From Bacteroidales bacterium (lineage in GTDB: Bacteria > Bacteroidota > Bacteroidia > Bacteroidales > VadinHA17), in contig JARKQN010000097.1 in the NCBI GenBank assembly GCA_029974835.1, positions 1-42,333 on the forward strand: DNA of 42,333 nt, written 5' to 3'. The notes beneath the pieces are model-generated. The model was not told the origin of the DNA. It saw only the letters and a program-made list of their open reading frames with translations, and searched no databases. Positions 6,975 through 15,031 of this stretch are shown here, one piece after another; position 1 is the stretch's first letter, and each line of letters begins with the position of its first letter. Made by a program: the position numbers and the translations under genes.

Positions 6975-7349
6975 ATGAAAATTGCTGTACCTGTAACAAA
7001 TGATAATCAACTTGATGAACATTTCGGCCATTGTGATTTTTTCAAAATTTACGAGACCGAAAACAATAAAGTATTATCCTCAAAGAAAATCTCCTCAGGC
7101 AACGGCTGCGGCTGTAAAAGCGGAATTGCTTCAACCCTCGCCGCCGGGGGAGTGACGGTAATGCTTGCAGGAGGTATCGGAAACGGGGCAATAAATACCC
7201 TGCAGGCAAACGGTATAAAAGTCATCAGAGGCTGCCAGGGAAATCCCGATGAACTGATTGTTCAATACCTGGACGGTAAACTGTCAGACAGCGGAGAAAG
7301 CTGCCAGCATCATGAACATCATCACCGGCACGAACAGCACTCATTCTGA
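6975..7349 (+). CDS. NifB/NifX-family iron-molybdenum cofactor-binding protein
   Basis: 124-aa protein of the dinitrogenase Fe-Mo-cofactor biosynthesis family (NifX/NafY/MTH1175-like). The start MKIAVPVTNDNQLDEHFGHC is the family signature, with H and C as possible cluster ligands. GCGCKSGIAS and AGGIGNGAINTLQANGIKV complete the fold. The tail after residue 105 is rich in His (HHEHHHRHEQH), suggesting metal storage or delivery. No nitrogenase genes are in the window; in non-diazotrophic anaerobes these proteins accompany Mrp-type ATPases and DUF134 regulators and probably carry Fe-S or Fe-Mo-like clusters. It is last in the 5937 operon. Confidence 0.9.
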   Translation: MKIAVPVTNDNQLDEHFGHCDFFKIYETENNKVLSSKKISSGNGCGCKSGIASTLAAGGVTVMLAGGIGNGAINTLQANGIKVIRGCQGNPDELIVQYLDGKLSDSGESCQHHEHHHRHEQHSF

Positions 7350-7418
7350 AAAATATTATACGGTCGCTCTCTCTTCCTGAAATGACATTCATCATATCGG
7401 GCCGTAATGTTATTACTC

Positions 7419-7474
7419 TATTTTTGCAGATTATAATCCGGCAGAATATTTTTACAGCCGGATAAAATGCACTT
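7419..7474 (+). promoter_or_regulatory. -7 element and stem-loop leader of the membrane-NTPase gene
   Basis: TATTTTTG (7419-7426) fits TAnnTTTG. The roughly 43-nt leader that follows is almost filled by one hairpin: ATCCGGC (7436-7442) pairs with GCCGGAT (7457-7463) around a 14-nt A/T-rich loop, ending 11 nt before the start codon. It has no T-tract, so it is more likely a translational or mRNA-stability element than a terminator. Confidence 0.45.
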
Positions 7475-8332
7475 ATGAAGATATTTTCTTCAGGATCACT
7501 TCGTCAGGTATGGCTGCAGGCATCAGTGGCAGGCAGCATCTGGGCATCGTTCGAGATCATACTGGGAAGTTTCCTCCATAATCTCAAAATACCCCTCTCG
7601 GGAGCTGTTCTTGCATTTATCGGGGTCTGGATAATGATCGCTTTCCAGCACCTGTGGAAGGTGAAGGGCCTCTTATGGCGTGCAGGCCTCATCTGCGCTC
7701 TGATGAAATCCATCTCCCCCTCAGCCATAATCCTCGGCCCGATGATCGGAATCTTTACCGAAGCACTGCTGATGGAAATATCTGTCAGACTGCTCGGAAG
7801 AAACCTTATCGCCTACATCATCGGAGGAGGGCTGGCAGTTCTCAGCACACTTCTGCAAAAAATAATAAGCCTGATAATTCTCTACGGACTCGACCTGGTA
7901 AGAATTATTGAAGCACTTTATAAATATGCGGTAAAACAGACAGGACTGGAACATATTAGTGCAGCTAACCTGATACTCCTGATTACTTCAATTTATATTC
8001 TTGCAGGCATCGCAGGCGCCATTCTCGGCTACCGTACCGGCAGGAGGCAATCCGGCATTTATCAAAACAGAACCTCACCTGGTACAATAAGCCTCGGAAG
8101 CAACAGAAACCTGCTCCGGAATGATGAAAATGAGAAGTACTCCCTGTTATTTCTGGCACTAAACATCGCAATAATGGTTGCAATTCTCGGCCTGCTGAAT
8201 TTCAACCTTCTTATCCCGGGCATCGCTGCAGCATTGTCTTTTATAACTTTCTGTATCATAAGATATCCCGGGTCAATGAAAAGACTTAAAAAACCTGGTT
8301 TCTGGATCACTTTCATTCTTATTACTTTTTAA
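7475..8332 (+). CDS. Membrane protein, N-terminal part of an interrupted membrane-NTPase fusion
   Basis: 285-aa very hydrophobic protein. About six helices can be placed in residues 10-190, a polar linker near 190-225, then two more helices. The first segment (GSIWASFEIILGSFLHNLKI) is reminiscent of substrate-binding S components of ECF transporters; this is an impression. The frame ends at TAA 8330-8332, but the same frame continues without another stop to 9247, starting AAFLWDWVSQGVFF, with more membrane sequence and then a P-loop NTPase. The native gene was therefore probably one reading frame of about 590 codons, with a substitution that created the TAA, unless the stop is read through or is a sequencing error. 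It lies 125 nt after the NifX-like gene and may belong to the same pathway. Confidence 0.7.
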   Translation: MKIFSSGSLRQVWLQASVAGSIWASFEIILGSFLHNLKIPLSGAVLAFIGVWIMIAFQHLWKVKGLLWRAGLICALMKSISPSAIILGPMIGIFTEALLMEISVRLLGRNLIAYIIGGGLAVLSTLLQKIISLIILYGLDLVRIIEALYKYAVKQTGLEHISAANLILLITSIYILAGIAGAILGYRTGRRQSGIYQNRTSPGTISLGSNRNLLRNDENEKYSLLFLALNIAIMVAILGLLNFNLLIPGIAAALSFITFCIIRYPGSMKRLKKPGFWITFILITF

Positions 8333-8404
8333 GCCGCTTTCCTGTGGGACTGGGTTTCGCAGGGTGTCTTCTTTACTGCTGAAGGACTTGTCACAGGTCT
8401 GAAA

Positions 8405-9247
8405 ATGAACGCAAGAGCCGTGGCAATGATTACCGGTTTCACTGCTGTAAGCACCGAACTCAAAAACCCTGTAATAAAATCGGTTTTATACAACCAGGGG
8501 TTCTCTTCCCTTTACCAGTCACTAAGCCTCTCCTTCTCTGCCCTTCCATACCTCGTTTCGGCTCTCAATCCCAGAGGCGGAAATGGTAATGCCATGGGAA
8601 GGAAATCGCTCAACTCCGCATTCAGCCATGCCCTTGTGCTTTATGACACTTTTGAAAAGGAGCTTGAAAAGAGGCCATCTGTGTTTATTATTACGGGTGA
8701 AGTCCATCAGGGAAAAACAACATTCGCCGGTAAAGTTGCAGGTCTGCTCAGGGAGAAAGGAATAAAAACGGGTGGCTTCCTGGCAACGGCAATAAATGAA
8801 AACGATGAAAGAACCGGTTTCAATCTGGTTAACCTTTCAAACGGTTTCACCATACAGATCTGCTCTATAAACCCTGATGAGAATGCCATCCGCCATGGCC
8901 ATTATTATTTTAACCCTGAAGCGATAAAAAAAGGCGAAGAAATACTCGGAACAGCAGCGGAAGAATCTGATGTAATCTTCATTGATGAAATAGGACCACT
9001 GGAGCTTAACGGCAAAGGCTGGAACAACGCCCTGGAGCAACTTTGCAGAAAGAATGTGTCACCGCAGGTATGGGTTGTGCGAAAATCGTTGGTAAGAAAA
9101 GCGTCCAGAAGATGGCATGTTGGTGAAGTGGTTATCATAGATATCGCCGAAGACAGCGAATCTGAAGCCGCCGATCTGATAGGCAGCAAGGCAACCGGCA
9201 GTTCAGAAACAAAAACTCCGGAAATTTCACAGAAACTTCCGGAGTAA
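8405..9247 (+). CDS. THEP1-like P-loop NTPase with N-terminal coupling-helix region (downstream part of the interrupted fusion)
   Basis: 280 aa from the first ATG after the in-frame TAA at 8330. Residues 1-65 look like the coupling helices of ECF T components (ELKNPVIKSVL, SLYQSLSLSFSALPYLVSAL). From residue 95 an NTPase domain of the THEP1 (NTPase_1) family begins: Walker A GEVHQGKT, the KTGGFLA strand, Walker B VIFIDEIGPLEL, and a downstream WVVRKSLVRKA segment. All motifs are intact. The frame is open back to 8333, so 24 upstream codons read as protein but contain no ATG. Whether this part is translated alone from 8405 is unknown. Combining permease-like helices and an NTPase suggests an uptake system, substrate unknown; the NifX-like neighbour hints at a metal or cofactor. 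Confidence 0.72.
   Translation: MNARAVAMITGFTAVSTELKNPVIKSVLYNQGFSSLYQSLSLSFSALPYLVSALNPRGGNGNAMGRKSLNSAFSHALVLYDTFEKELEKRPSVFIITGEVHQGKTTFAGKVAGLLREKGIKTGGFLATAINENDERTGFNLVNLSNGFTIQICSINPDENAIRHGHYYFNPEAIKKGEEILGTAAEESDVIFIDEIGPLELNGKGWNNALEQLCRKNVSPQVWVVRKSLVRKASRRWHVGEVVIIDIAEDSESEAADLIGSKATGSSETKTPEISQKLPE
9215..9245 (-). terminator. Terminator of the DUF2892 gene, inside the end of the NTPase gene
   Basis: ACTCCGGAA (9215-9223) and TTCCGGAGT (9237-9245) form a 9-bp stem. On the minus strand it is followed by TTTTGTTT, a good U-tract; on the plus strand no T-run follows. It therefore ends transcription from the convergent DUF2892 gene and overlaps the last codons of the NTPase gene. Confidence 0.75.
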
Positions 9248-9268
9248 CGACAAAAGAAAAATTATTGT

Positions 9269-9481
9269 TTATTTCTTTTCCTGTACCTTGCAGGTACTTA
9301 TCCCGAAAAGAGAGTACAATCCGCAAAAACCTACAAGCGCCGTGAGAACAAGTATTCCCGCAAAAACAAGCAAAATAATGCCAATTGTTCCGGTTATTAC
9401 CTTGGTAAAAAACAGCACAGCTATCAATGCTGCAACCAGGAATCTGATAACCTTATCAATACTGCCAACATTCTTTTTCAT
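9269..9481 (-). CDS. DUF2892 family small membrane protein
   Basis: 70-aa protein with the DUF2892 (YgaP-like membrane domain) pattern: an N-terminal MKKNVGSIDKVIRFL, two membrane helices (about 12-31 and 33-52), and the closing GFCGLYSLFGISTC. The two cysteines at the end of the second helix are typical for the family. In other bacteria this domain is fused to or neighbours rhodanese domains, which links it loosely to sulfur metabolism; no rhodanese gene is present here. It is a single gene, convergent with the NTPase gene, with a terminator shortly after the stop. Confidence 0.9.
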   Translation of the reverse strand: MKKNVGSIDKVIRFLVAALIAVLFFTKVITGTIGIILLVFAGILVLTALVGFCGLYSLFGISTCKVQEKK

Positions 9482-9600
9482 GATTTAAAATATTAAATTT
9501 ATATATGAATCAGTTATATTTATTCCTTTAAACAATAAATGGATATTTAAGTTCACCCATAAAGATAATAATTTCATTTTTTATCCTAACTGCCAGAATA

Positions 9601-10959
9601 ATGAAATACTATCCGTTCGCGCTGATACTCATATTAATTCTTTCAACGGAATGCGGCAACAAAAGCCCGAAGAATAATAAGTCAAATCTTTCCGCGGCTG
9701 ACTCGCTCATGGAGATGGAATACAGAACTTCGTTGGAATTCAGTCTCACTGAAGCGGAGATTGATTCTGCCCTGTCAGCAAGAAACATCTCTTTCTCTCC
9801 CTCAGACAAAAAGGAGTGGGAGAACAAAGGATGGCTTGAATACCGTGTTATTAACGGAACGAAAATGTATTTTAACAGGGCTCTGTCTAATCTGCTTCTT
9901 TTAAAATCCTTCCACCTCAACAGAAGTGAACGCGATTCTGCACAGGCAAGCGATCCCAGAATTTTATTCCGCAAGAACCACACGGCCTCGGTTATCAGTA
10001 AAGCAGGAGTTTCGTCAGTCCCCGTCCTGCCGGTAAATGTTGAAATTGCCTATACCATTACCGTCAAACCCGACGTCGTGCCTCCCGGAGAAATTATCAG
10101 GTGCTGGCTCCCTTTCCCGAAAGAGAATAATCAGCGCCACTCTGAGGTTTATCTTCTGGGAATTTCAAACGAGGATAATTTTCTTCTTGCTCCTGATTCG
10201 GCAACGCACCGTTCAATTTACATGGAGGAAAAAGCCAGGAAAGGTGAGCCAACAGTTTTTAAGACAGCCTTTTCTTACACCTCTTATGGACAGTATTTCG
10301 ACCCGGCCACACTCAAAATACTTCCATATAACAAAAACTCAGATATTTATAAAAGATACACAAGGGAAGAACCCCCGCATATAAATTTCAACGAAGGTGT
10401 GAGACAGATTGCCGACAGTCTGGCCGGCAACGAGACTGACCCTTATAAAATTCTCAAAAAATTCTATTACTGGTTCTCCGATAATATTCCATGGGCCGCA
10501 GCTCTGGAATATTCAATAATACCCGATATCCCTTCCTACACTCTTAAAAATATGAGAGGCGACTGCGGCATGCAGACATTCCTGCTAATGTCGATGCTTC
10601 GCTATAAAGGCATTCCGGTTAAATGGCAAAGCGGATGGATGGTGCCGCCACAGGCCGAAAACCTGCACGACTGGTGCGAGGTTTGGTTCGAAGGTGTCGG
10701 ATGGGTGCCGGTCGATATCTCATACGGCCTCCATGATTCAAACTATACCAGATTAAAGGAGTTCTATATAACAGGGATTGACTCTTACAGAATGATTGTC
10801 AACGACGGTATCTCAGGAGAGCTCTTTCCTCCAAAAAAATTCATCAGGAGTGAGCCTTTTGATTTCCAGCGCGGAGAAGTGGAATGGACAGGAGGTAATC
10901 TCTATTTCGACAAATGGGATTATGATATCAAAATCAACTACAGCCGGGGAAGGAATTAA
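9601..10959 (+). CDS. Transglutaminase-like lipoprotein
   Basis: 452-aa secreted protein. The N-terminus has a hydrophobic stretch ending in LSTEC (C19), a plausible but imperfect lipobox, so outer-membrane or periplasmic anchoring is likely. Residues about 130-230 form a beta-rich domain seen before bacterial transglutaminase domains. The transglutaminase core follows with the catalytic triad Cys322 (RGDCGMQ), His356 (NLHDW) and Asp372 (PVDISYG). Such proteins act as peptidases or amidases on peptides or cell-wall fragments. The 3' end overlaps the dipeptide epimerase gene by 38 nt, which points to a joint role in murein-peptide degradation. Confidence 0.88.
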   Translation: MKYYPFALILILILSTECGNKSPKNNKSNLSAADSLMEMEYRTSLEFSLTEAEIDSALSARNISFSPSDKKEWENKGWLEYRVINGTKMYFNRALSNLLLLKSFHLNRSERDSAQASDPRILFRKNHTASVISKAGVSSVPVLPVNVEIAYTITVKPDVVPPGEIIRCWLPFPKENNQRHSEVYLLGISNEDNFLLAPDSATHRSIYMEEKARKGEPTVFKTAFSYTSYGQYFDPATLKILPYNKNSDIYKRYTREEPPHINFNEGVRQIADSLAGNETDPYKILKKFYYWFSDNIPWAAALEYSIIPDIPSYTLKNMRGDCGMQTFLLMSMLRYKGIPVKWQSGWMVPPQAENLHDWCEVWFEGVGWVPVDISYGLHDSNYTRLKEFYITGIDSYRMIVNDGISGELFPPKKFIRSEPFDFQRGEVEWTGGNLYFDKWDYDIKINYSRGRN

Positions 10960-11980
10960 ACTAAGTTTCAGACTACACACTCTTGAACTCCGGCATCAGT
11001 TCACTCTTGCCTCAGGCTCACGAAAAACCACTCCTGTTATAATTACTTCACTTGAGTACGGGGAATTTACAGGTTACGGGGAAGCCAGTATGCCTCCCTA
11101 CCTGGGTGAAAACCACGATACAGCTTCTTCCTTTCTTTCATCACTGGAACTTTCACAGTTTAAAGACCCTCTGCTTATTGATGACATTCTTGAATATGTT
11201 GATAATCACAGGCCCGGAAACTATGCCGCAAAAGCCGCTGTAGATATTGCCCTTCACGACCTGGCCGGCAAGATTTCAGGGTTGCCGGTTTACCGGATAT
11301 ACGGACTAAACCCCGATGAGACCCCTTACACCAGCTTTACGATAGGTATAGACAATCCCGATGTTGTGCGGCAAAAGGTTTCCGAAGCGGAACCATACAA
11401 GATTCTGAAGGTCAAACTTGGCAGGAATAACGACAGGGAAATGATAGAAGTGATCAGGTCTGTCACAGATAAGCCTCTTTGCGCCGACGTAAACCAGGGA
11501 TGGAAGGATAAATCATATTCTCTGGAAATGGCGCACTGGCTTCATGAGAAAGGAGTGATATTTCTCGAACAACCTCTCCCCAAAGAACTTATTGAGGAAA
11601 CCGCCTGGCTCAGGGAAAGAAGCCCTATCCCGGTTATTGGGGATGAAGCTGTGAAGAATCTGGCCGACCTTGTAAAGTATAAAGACGTATATAGCGGAAT
11701 AAACGTCAAGCTGATGAAATGCGGCGGCATCAGAGAGGCTTTTATTATGCTGAAGACCGCAAAAAAACTCGGATTAAAAACTATGATCGGCTGCATGACC
11801 GAGACTTCCTGCGCTGTCACTGCTGCAGCACACCTAAGTCCTCTGGCCGACTGGTGCGATCTCGACGGAAACCTCCTTATAAGCAACGATCTCTTCGACG
11901 GACTGAAAATTACCGGAGGAAAGGTTACCCTGCCTCAGAACAGAAGCGGCCTTGGGGTTAATTTGCTTCAAAAGACATAG
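10922..11980 (+). CDS. Dipeptide epimerase (L-Ala-D/L-Glu epimerase family)
   Basis: 352-aa enolase-superfamily enzyme that epimerises the second residue of dipeptides such as L-Ala-D-Glu released from murein. Active-site signatures are in order: KVKLG with the K163/K165 pair, D189 (CADVNQGW), E216 (FLEQPL), D241 (IGDEA), and KLMKCGG (K263-K266). The latter region fits the acid/base lysine on the opposite face. ATG 10922 is chosen over an in-frame start at 10796 because the extra residues are only the out-of-frame image of the upstream gene and the N-terminal capping domain begins near here (SFRLHTLELRHQF). It overlaps the transglutaminase gene, so the two are one operon. Confidence 0.9.
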   Translation: MISKSTTAGEGIKLSFRLHTLELRHQFTLASGSRKTTPVIITSLEYGEFTGYGEASMPPYLGENHDTASSFLSSLELSQFKDPLLIDDILEYVDNHRPGNYAAKAAVDIALHDLAGKISGLPVYRIYGLNPDETPYTSFTIGIDNPDVVRQKVSEAEPYKILKVKLGRNNDREMIEVIRSVTDKPLCADVNQGWKDKSYSLEMAHWLHEKGVIFLEQPLPKELIEETAWLRERSPIPVIGDEAVKNLADLVKYKDVYSGINVKLMKCGGIREAFIMLKTAKKLGLKTMIGCMTETSCAVTAAAHLSPLADWCDLDGNLLISNDLFDGLKITGGKVTLPQNRSGLGVNLLQKT

Positions 11981-11981
11981 T

Positions 11982-12024
11982 GTGACTTAAGTCACTCAGA
12001 CCTGCATCCGTTTGTATATTTTTG
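11982..12024 (+). promoter_or_regulatory. CRP/FNR-type operator and -7 element
   Basis: GTGACTTAAGTCAC (11982-11995) is a perfect palindrome, and TGTGA-CTTAAG-TCACT (11981-11996) matches the CRP half-site pattern TGTGA-N6-TCACA in nine of ten positions. TATTTTTG (12017-12024) is a -7 element. No -33 TTTG is present. With the start site expected near 12030 the palindrome is centred near -42, the position of a class II activator. Confidence 0.72.
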
Positions 12025-12039
12025 CAAAAATTCTTCAAA

Positions 12040-12876
12040 ATGCGCAAAGACAGATTTAACCTCAGAAGCTTTACCAGCTTTTCATTACTCTTCTCAACAA
12101 TAATAATGTCATGGTCCGGAATAATTCTCTATATCGCACCTGCAGGGCGTGTGGCTAACTGGACCAACTGGCAGCTTATGCTGTTTACAAAGGCTGAATG
12201 GCAGGCAATGCATACAATCTTTTCGTACCTGTTTTTTATTCTTTTTGTCATTCACCTGTTTTTTGTGAACTGGAAGGCTTTCCTTACCTACATAAAAAGC
12301 AAAATAAAGACCGGCCTCAACAGGAAATGGGAACTTGCGGCAGCCACACTCATGACTGTGGTCTTTTTCATCGGGACTTTGCGTTCATGGGTTCCTTTCG
12401 GTCCCGTAATGGATTTCGGTGAGAAAGTAAAGGCAAGCTGGGAAAAAACATACAGTAATCCCCCTGTCGCACACATGGAGACATTCACTTTGTCACAGCT
12501 AAGAAGTAATTTCCCCGGCATAACCACTGCAGAAATGATGAAAGTCCTCAACGACAGCAGCATATCTGTATCTGATACGTCATTGACACTGGAAGCACTG
12601 GCAGCCGAAAACAAAATTGCCCCAATCAGAATTTATGAGGTGCTTTCTTCTGTTTTCAACTCTTCAAAAACTTCACAGCCACAGGGCGCACCTGCCGGTG
12701 TCGGAAAACTGACAATTAAGGATGTGGCGGCCAGACTGGGAAAAGATCCTTCAGAACTTATCAGGATTTTAAAGGAAAAGGGTGTGGATGCAACAGAGGA
12801 AATGACCATGAGGTCGGCAGCCGAGGCGCTCTCAGTCTCACCTCACGATATTTACGGCCTTTTCGAGGGAAAATAA
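12040..12876 (+). CDS. DUF4405-type membrane protein with C-terminal helical domain
   Basis: 278-aa protein. Helices lie at about 16-34, 55-77 and 98-115. The first two with WSGIILYIAPAGRVANW and MHTIFSYLFFILFVIHLFF fit the DUF4405 (cytochrome-b-like) family, with H58 and H72 as possible haem ligands. After the third helix a soluble part of about 160 residues contains two similar small helical modules (around 150-205 and 220-275). The upstream TTG at 12022 lies inside the -7 element, so ATG 12040 is chosen. The CRP/FNR-like operator suggests control by redox or respiratory state. The 3' end overlaps the convergent SDR gene by 39 nt. Confidence 0.8.
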   Translation: MRKDRFNLRSFTSFSLLFSTIIMSWSGIILYIAPAGRVANWTNWQLMLFTKAEWQAMHTIFSYLFFILFVIHLFFVNWKAFLTYIKSKIKTGLNRKWELAAATLMTVVFFIGTLRSWVPFGPVMDFGEKVKASWEKTYSNPPVAHMETFTLSQLRSNFPGITTAEMMKVLNDSSISVSDTSLTLEALAAENKIAPIRIYEVLSSVFNSSKTSQPQGAPAGVGKLTIKDVAARLGKDPSELIRILKEKGVDATEEMTMRSAAEALSVSPHDIYGLFEGK

Positions 12877-13635
12877 AAAATCCTCCGACTCTTCATTCAT
12901 CTCAGGAGCGGCAACACTCTTCCTGCCCCTGGCCATAAAAACCTTACTGCTGTCATACAGATTATTATCAATAAGATGCAACAGCCGGCGCGCAGGCCGG
13001 CCCGGCCCGGGCATAAATGGCTCTGCAACCAGATAGACCGCTCTTAAAAAGGGTCGTCTCATGCGGAATATCCCTGAGCCGAATACTCCGGGACTAAATT
13101 TCAAAATATTCAGCTTTTTATCAGAATACTTTGCAGCCAGGTAATCGCCTGTCAGAAGCAGGAAGTATTTTGATTCTGCATAAGCCCTGAATGTTGAGTA
13201 TTCCGATTCCTCAGGGAGCCTGTATACAGGCTTTACCAATTTGAAAACAGGTGAGGTGACAAACACCAGTAATTTTTCCCCGCCCCCACCAGATGCCTTA
13301 AGCAGTAAATCATTCAGCAGAAGGTGTGAAATGAAATTAACCTGCCAGGTATACTCAAACCCGTCTTTAGTAGTTGTAAATGAAGCAGGACCAAGCGTGC
13401 CGGCATTATTAATAATTACATCAGGCGAAAAGCCATTGGTTATTAAGGCATTGGCAGCATCCCTGACACCCGATAAATCGGCGAAATCGGTATAAATAAA
13501 ACTCTCCCCTGACAAGGCAGATTTGCCGTTGCGACCTGTAACCTTAACATTATCTCCCCTTTTGGTAAATAGTTTTGCAAGCTCCAGCCCAAGCCCGGAA
13601 GTGCCGCCTGTTATTAAAATGTTTTTTCTGTTCAT
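12838..13635 (-). CDS. Short-chain dehydrogenase/reductase
   Basis: 265-aa NAD(P)-dependent oxidoreductase with a Rossmann fold. The cofactor motif TGGTSGLG is at 9-16, NNAG at 76-79, catalytic Ser near 128 (VTSPV), and Y152-x3-K156 (YAESK). The C-terminal part (RRPFLRAVYLVAEPF, ARRLLHLI) resembles retinol-dehydrogenase-like SDRs, suggesting a hydrophobic substrate, but the substrate cannot be read from sequence. It is convergent with the DUF4405 gene, overlapping its last 13 codons. Confidence 0.9.
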   Translation of the reverse strand: MNRKNILITGGTSGLGLELAKLFTKRGDNVKVTGRNGKSALSGESFIYTDFADLSGVRDAANALITNGFSPDVIINNAGTLGPASFTTTKDGFEYTWQVNFISHLLLNDLLLKASGGGGEKLLVFVTSPVFKLVKPVYRLPEESEYSTFRAYAESKYFLLLTGDYLAAKYSDKKLNILKFSPGVFGSGIFRMRRPFLRAVYLVAEPFMPGPGRPARRLLHLIDNNLYDSSKVFMARGRKSVAAPEMNEESEDFLFSLEKAVNIVR

Positions 13636-13803
13636 CCGTCAGTTTCTTGCAATGAATCTTCATCTGAAAACAGTTGCTAAATAAAACAAAAATCCCGAAT
13701 GGAGAAGGTTATCGTAATTTAACAGTAATTCTTATCATAATCAGGGATTTATTATTTCCGTTTTTAGTATCTTGGCTTTAATTAACCTGTAAAGTTTAAA
13801 CCG

Positions 13804-15024
13804 ATGAAAAGAATGAAAACATGTTTTTCGGTTGCTGTAATTTTAATGACAGCGACTGTTTCAATATGGTCGCAGGACTGGACCCAGTTCAGGGGAAGCA
13901 GACTTGACAACAGGGCAGACGGGTTCAGGGTACCCGTTTCATGGCCGGCAAATCTGACACAGGTATGGAAAGTTACCGTAGGAACCGGCGATGCAACGCC
14001 TGTTCTTCAGGGCAACAGGATATTTGTCCATACACGCCAGGGAGCGGAAGAGACTGTGCTTTGCCTCGACTCCTCAACAGGAAAGGAAATCTGGAAAAGT
14101 GCATACCCCTCCCCCGCCGTCACAGGTCCTTCGGCATCACATCCCGGTCCCCGCAGTACCCCTGCAATTGCAGATGGTAAAATTGTCACTCTCGGGGCTG
14201 CCGGCATACTTAGCTGCTTCGATGCTTCCTCAGGGAAACTCCTGTGGAGAAAAGATAACCCCGGAAACATTGTTCCCCAATTCTTTACAGGTACATCTCC
14301 TCTGATTGTCGACGGACTATGCATTGTGCATCTAGGTACAAGGGACAAGGGTACCATTTATGCCCTTGACCTGGGTACGGGAAAGGAAAAATGGACTCTT
14401 CCCGGCGATGGCCCGTCATACTCATCCCCTTCCGTGATGACTGTCTCGGGGAAAAAACATATTATTCTGGTAACCGAAAAGAACCTTGCTGCCATCGACC
14501 TTGCTGACGGAAAACTCCTGTGGAGCGTTGAAGCTCCCGTTCAGCAGAGATTCTATAACTGTGTCAGCCCCGTAATTGACGGTCAGAAAATTTATGTAAC
14601 GGGACAGGGTTCCGGCACCAAAGCCTTTATTGTAGAAAAACAGGGAGAGAATTACCTTCCGCGCCAGTTATGGCATAACACCTCAACAGGCGCCAAATGG
14701 AATACACCTGTTCTGAGGGATGGCTACCTGTACGGATTCACCGATACCCGCAGGATTTACTGCATCAATGCGTCAAACGGTGAATCAGCATGGACAGATG
14801 AGGCAGCCCACAGCGATTTTGCAACCCTTGTCGATTGCGGCCAGGTAATGGCTGGCCTGCCTTCTACAGGGAATCTGCTGTTTATGACACCCTCTCCAAA
14901 AGGTTACAATGAAGCTGCCAGGTATAAAGTATCGGAAACCGCAATATATGCCTACCCGGTAATCTCAGAAAACAGAATTTTTATTAAAGACGCTGAAAAC
15001 CTGACACTGTTCAGCCTCCGGTAA
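13804..15024 (+). CDS. Secreted PQQ-like beta-propeller protein
   Basis: 406-aa protein with an N-terminal signal peptide (residues 1-23, ending WSQ) and at least five propeller blades marked by the repeat D-x-x-[TS]-G-K-x-x-W: LDSSTGKEIW, FDASSGKLLW, LDLGTGKEKW, IDLADGKLLW and INASNGESAW. The N-terminal DWTQFRG is common in bacterial PQQ-like proteins (BamB-type fold). No Trp-docking quinoprotein catalytic residues are evident, so a structural or binding role is more likely than dehydrogenase activity. It stands alone; a start at the second Met (13813) is equally possible. Confidence 0.87.
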   Translation: MKRMKTCFSVAVILMTATVSIWSQDWTQFRGSRLDNRADGFRVPVSWPANLTQVWKVTVGTGDATPVLQGNRIFVHTRQGAEETVLCLDSSTGKEIWKSAYPSPAVTGPSASHPGPRSTPAIADGKIVTLGAAGILSCFDASSGKLLWRKDNPGNIVPQFFTGTSPLIVDGLCIVHLGTRDKGTIYALDLGTGKEKWTLPGDGPSYSSPSVMTVSGKKHIILVTEKNLAAIDLADGKLLWSVEAPVQQRFYNCVSPVIDGQKIYVTGQGSGTKAFIVEKQGENYLPRQLWHNTSTGAKWNTPVLRDGYLYGFTDTRRIYCINASNGESAWTDEAAHSDFATLVDCGQVMAGLPSTGNLLFMTPSPKGYNEAARYKVSETAIYAYPVISENRIFIKDAENLTLFSLR

Positions 15025-15031
15025 GAAAAGG

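Noticed and set aside
8330-8332. Reassigned TAA codon (alternative genetic code)
   Set aside because: Other genes in the window end normally with TAA, so a general reassignment is excluded; a local mutation, error or read-through is simpler.
13700-13770. A third site with TTAAC/TTATC repeats before the PQQ-like gene
   Set aside because: Spacing is irregular (10 and 13 bp) and the motif varies, so it does not match the 11-bp operators.
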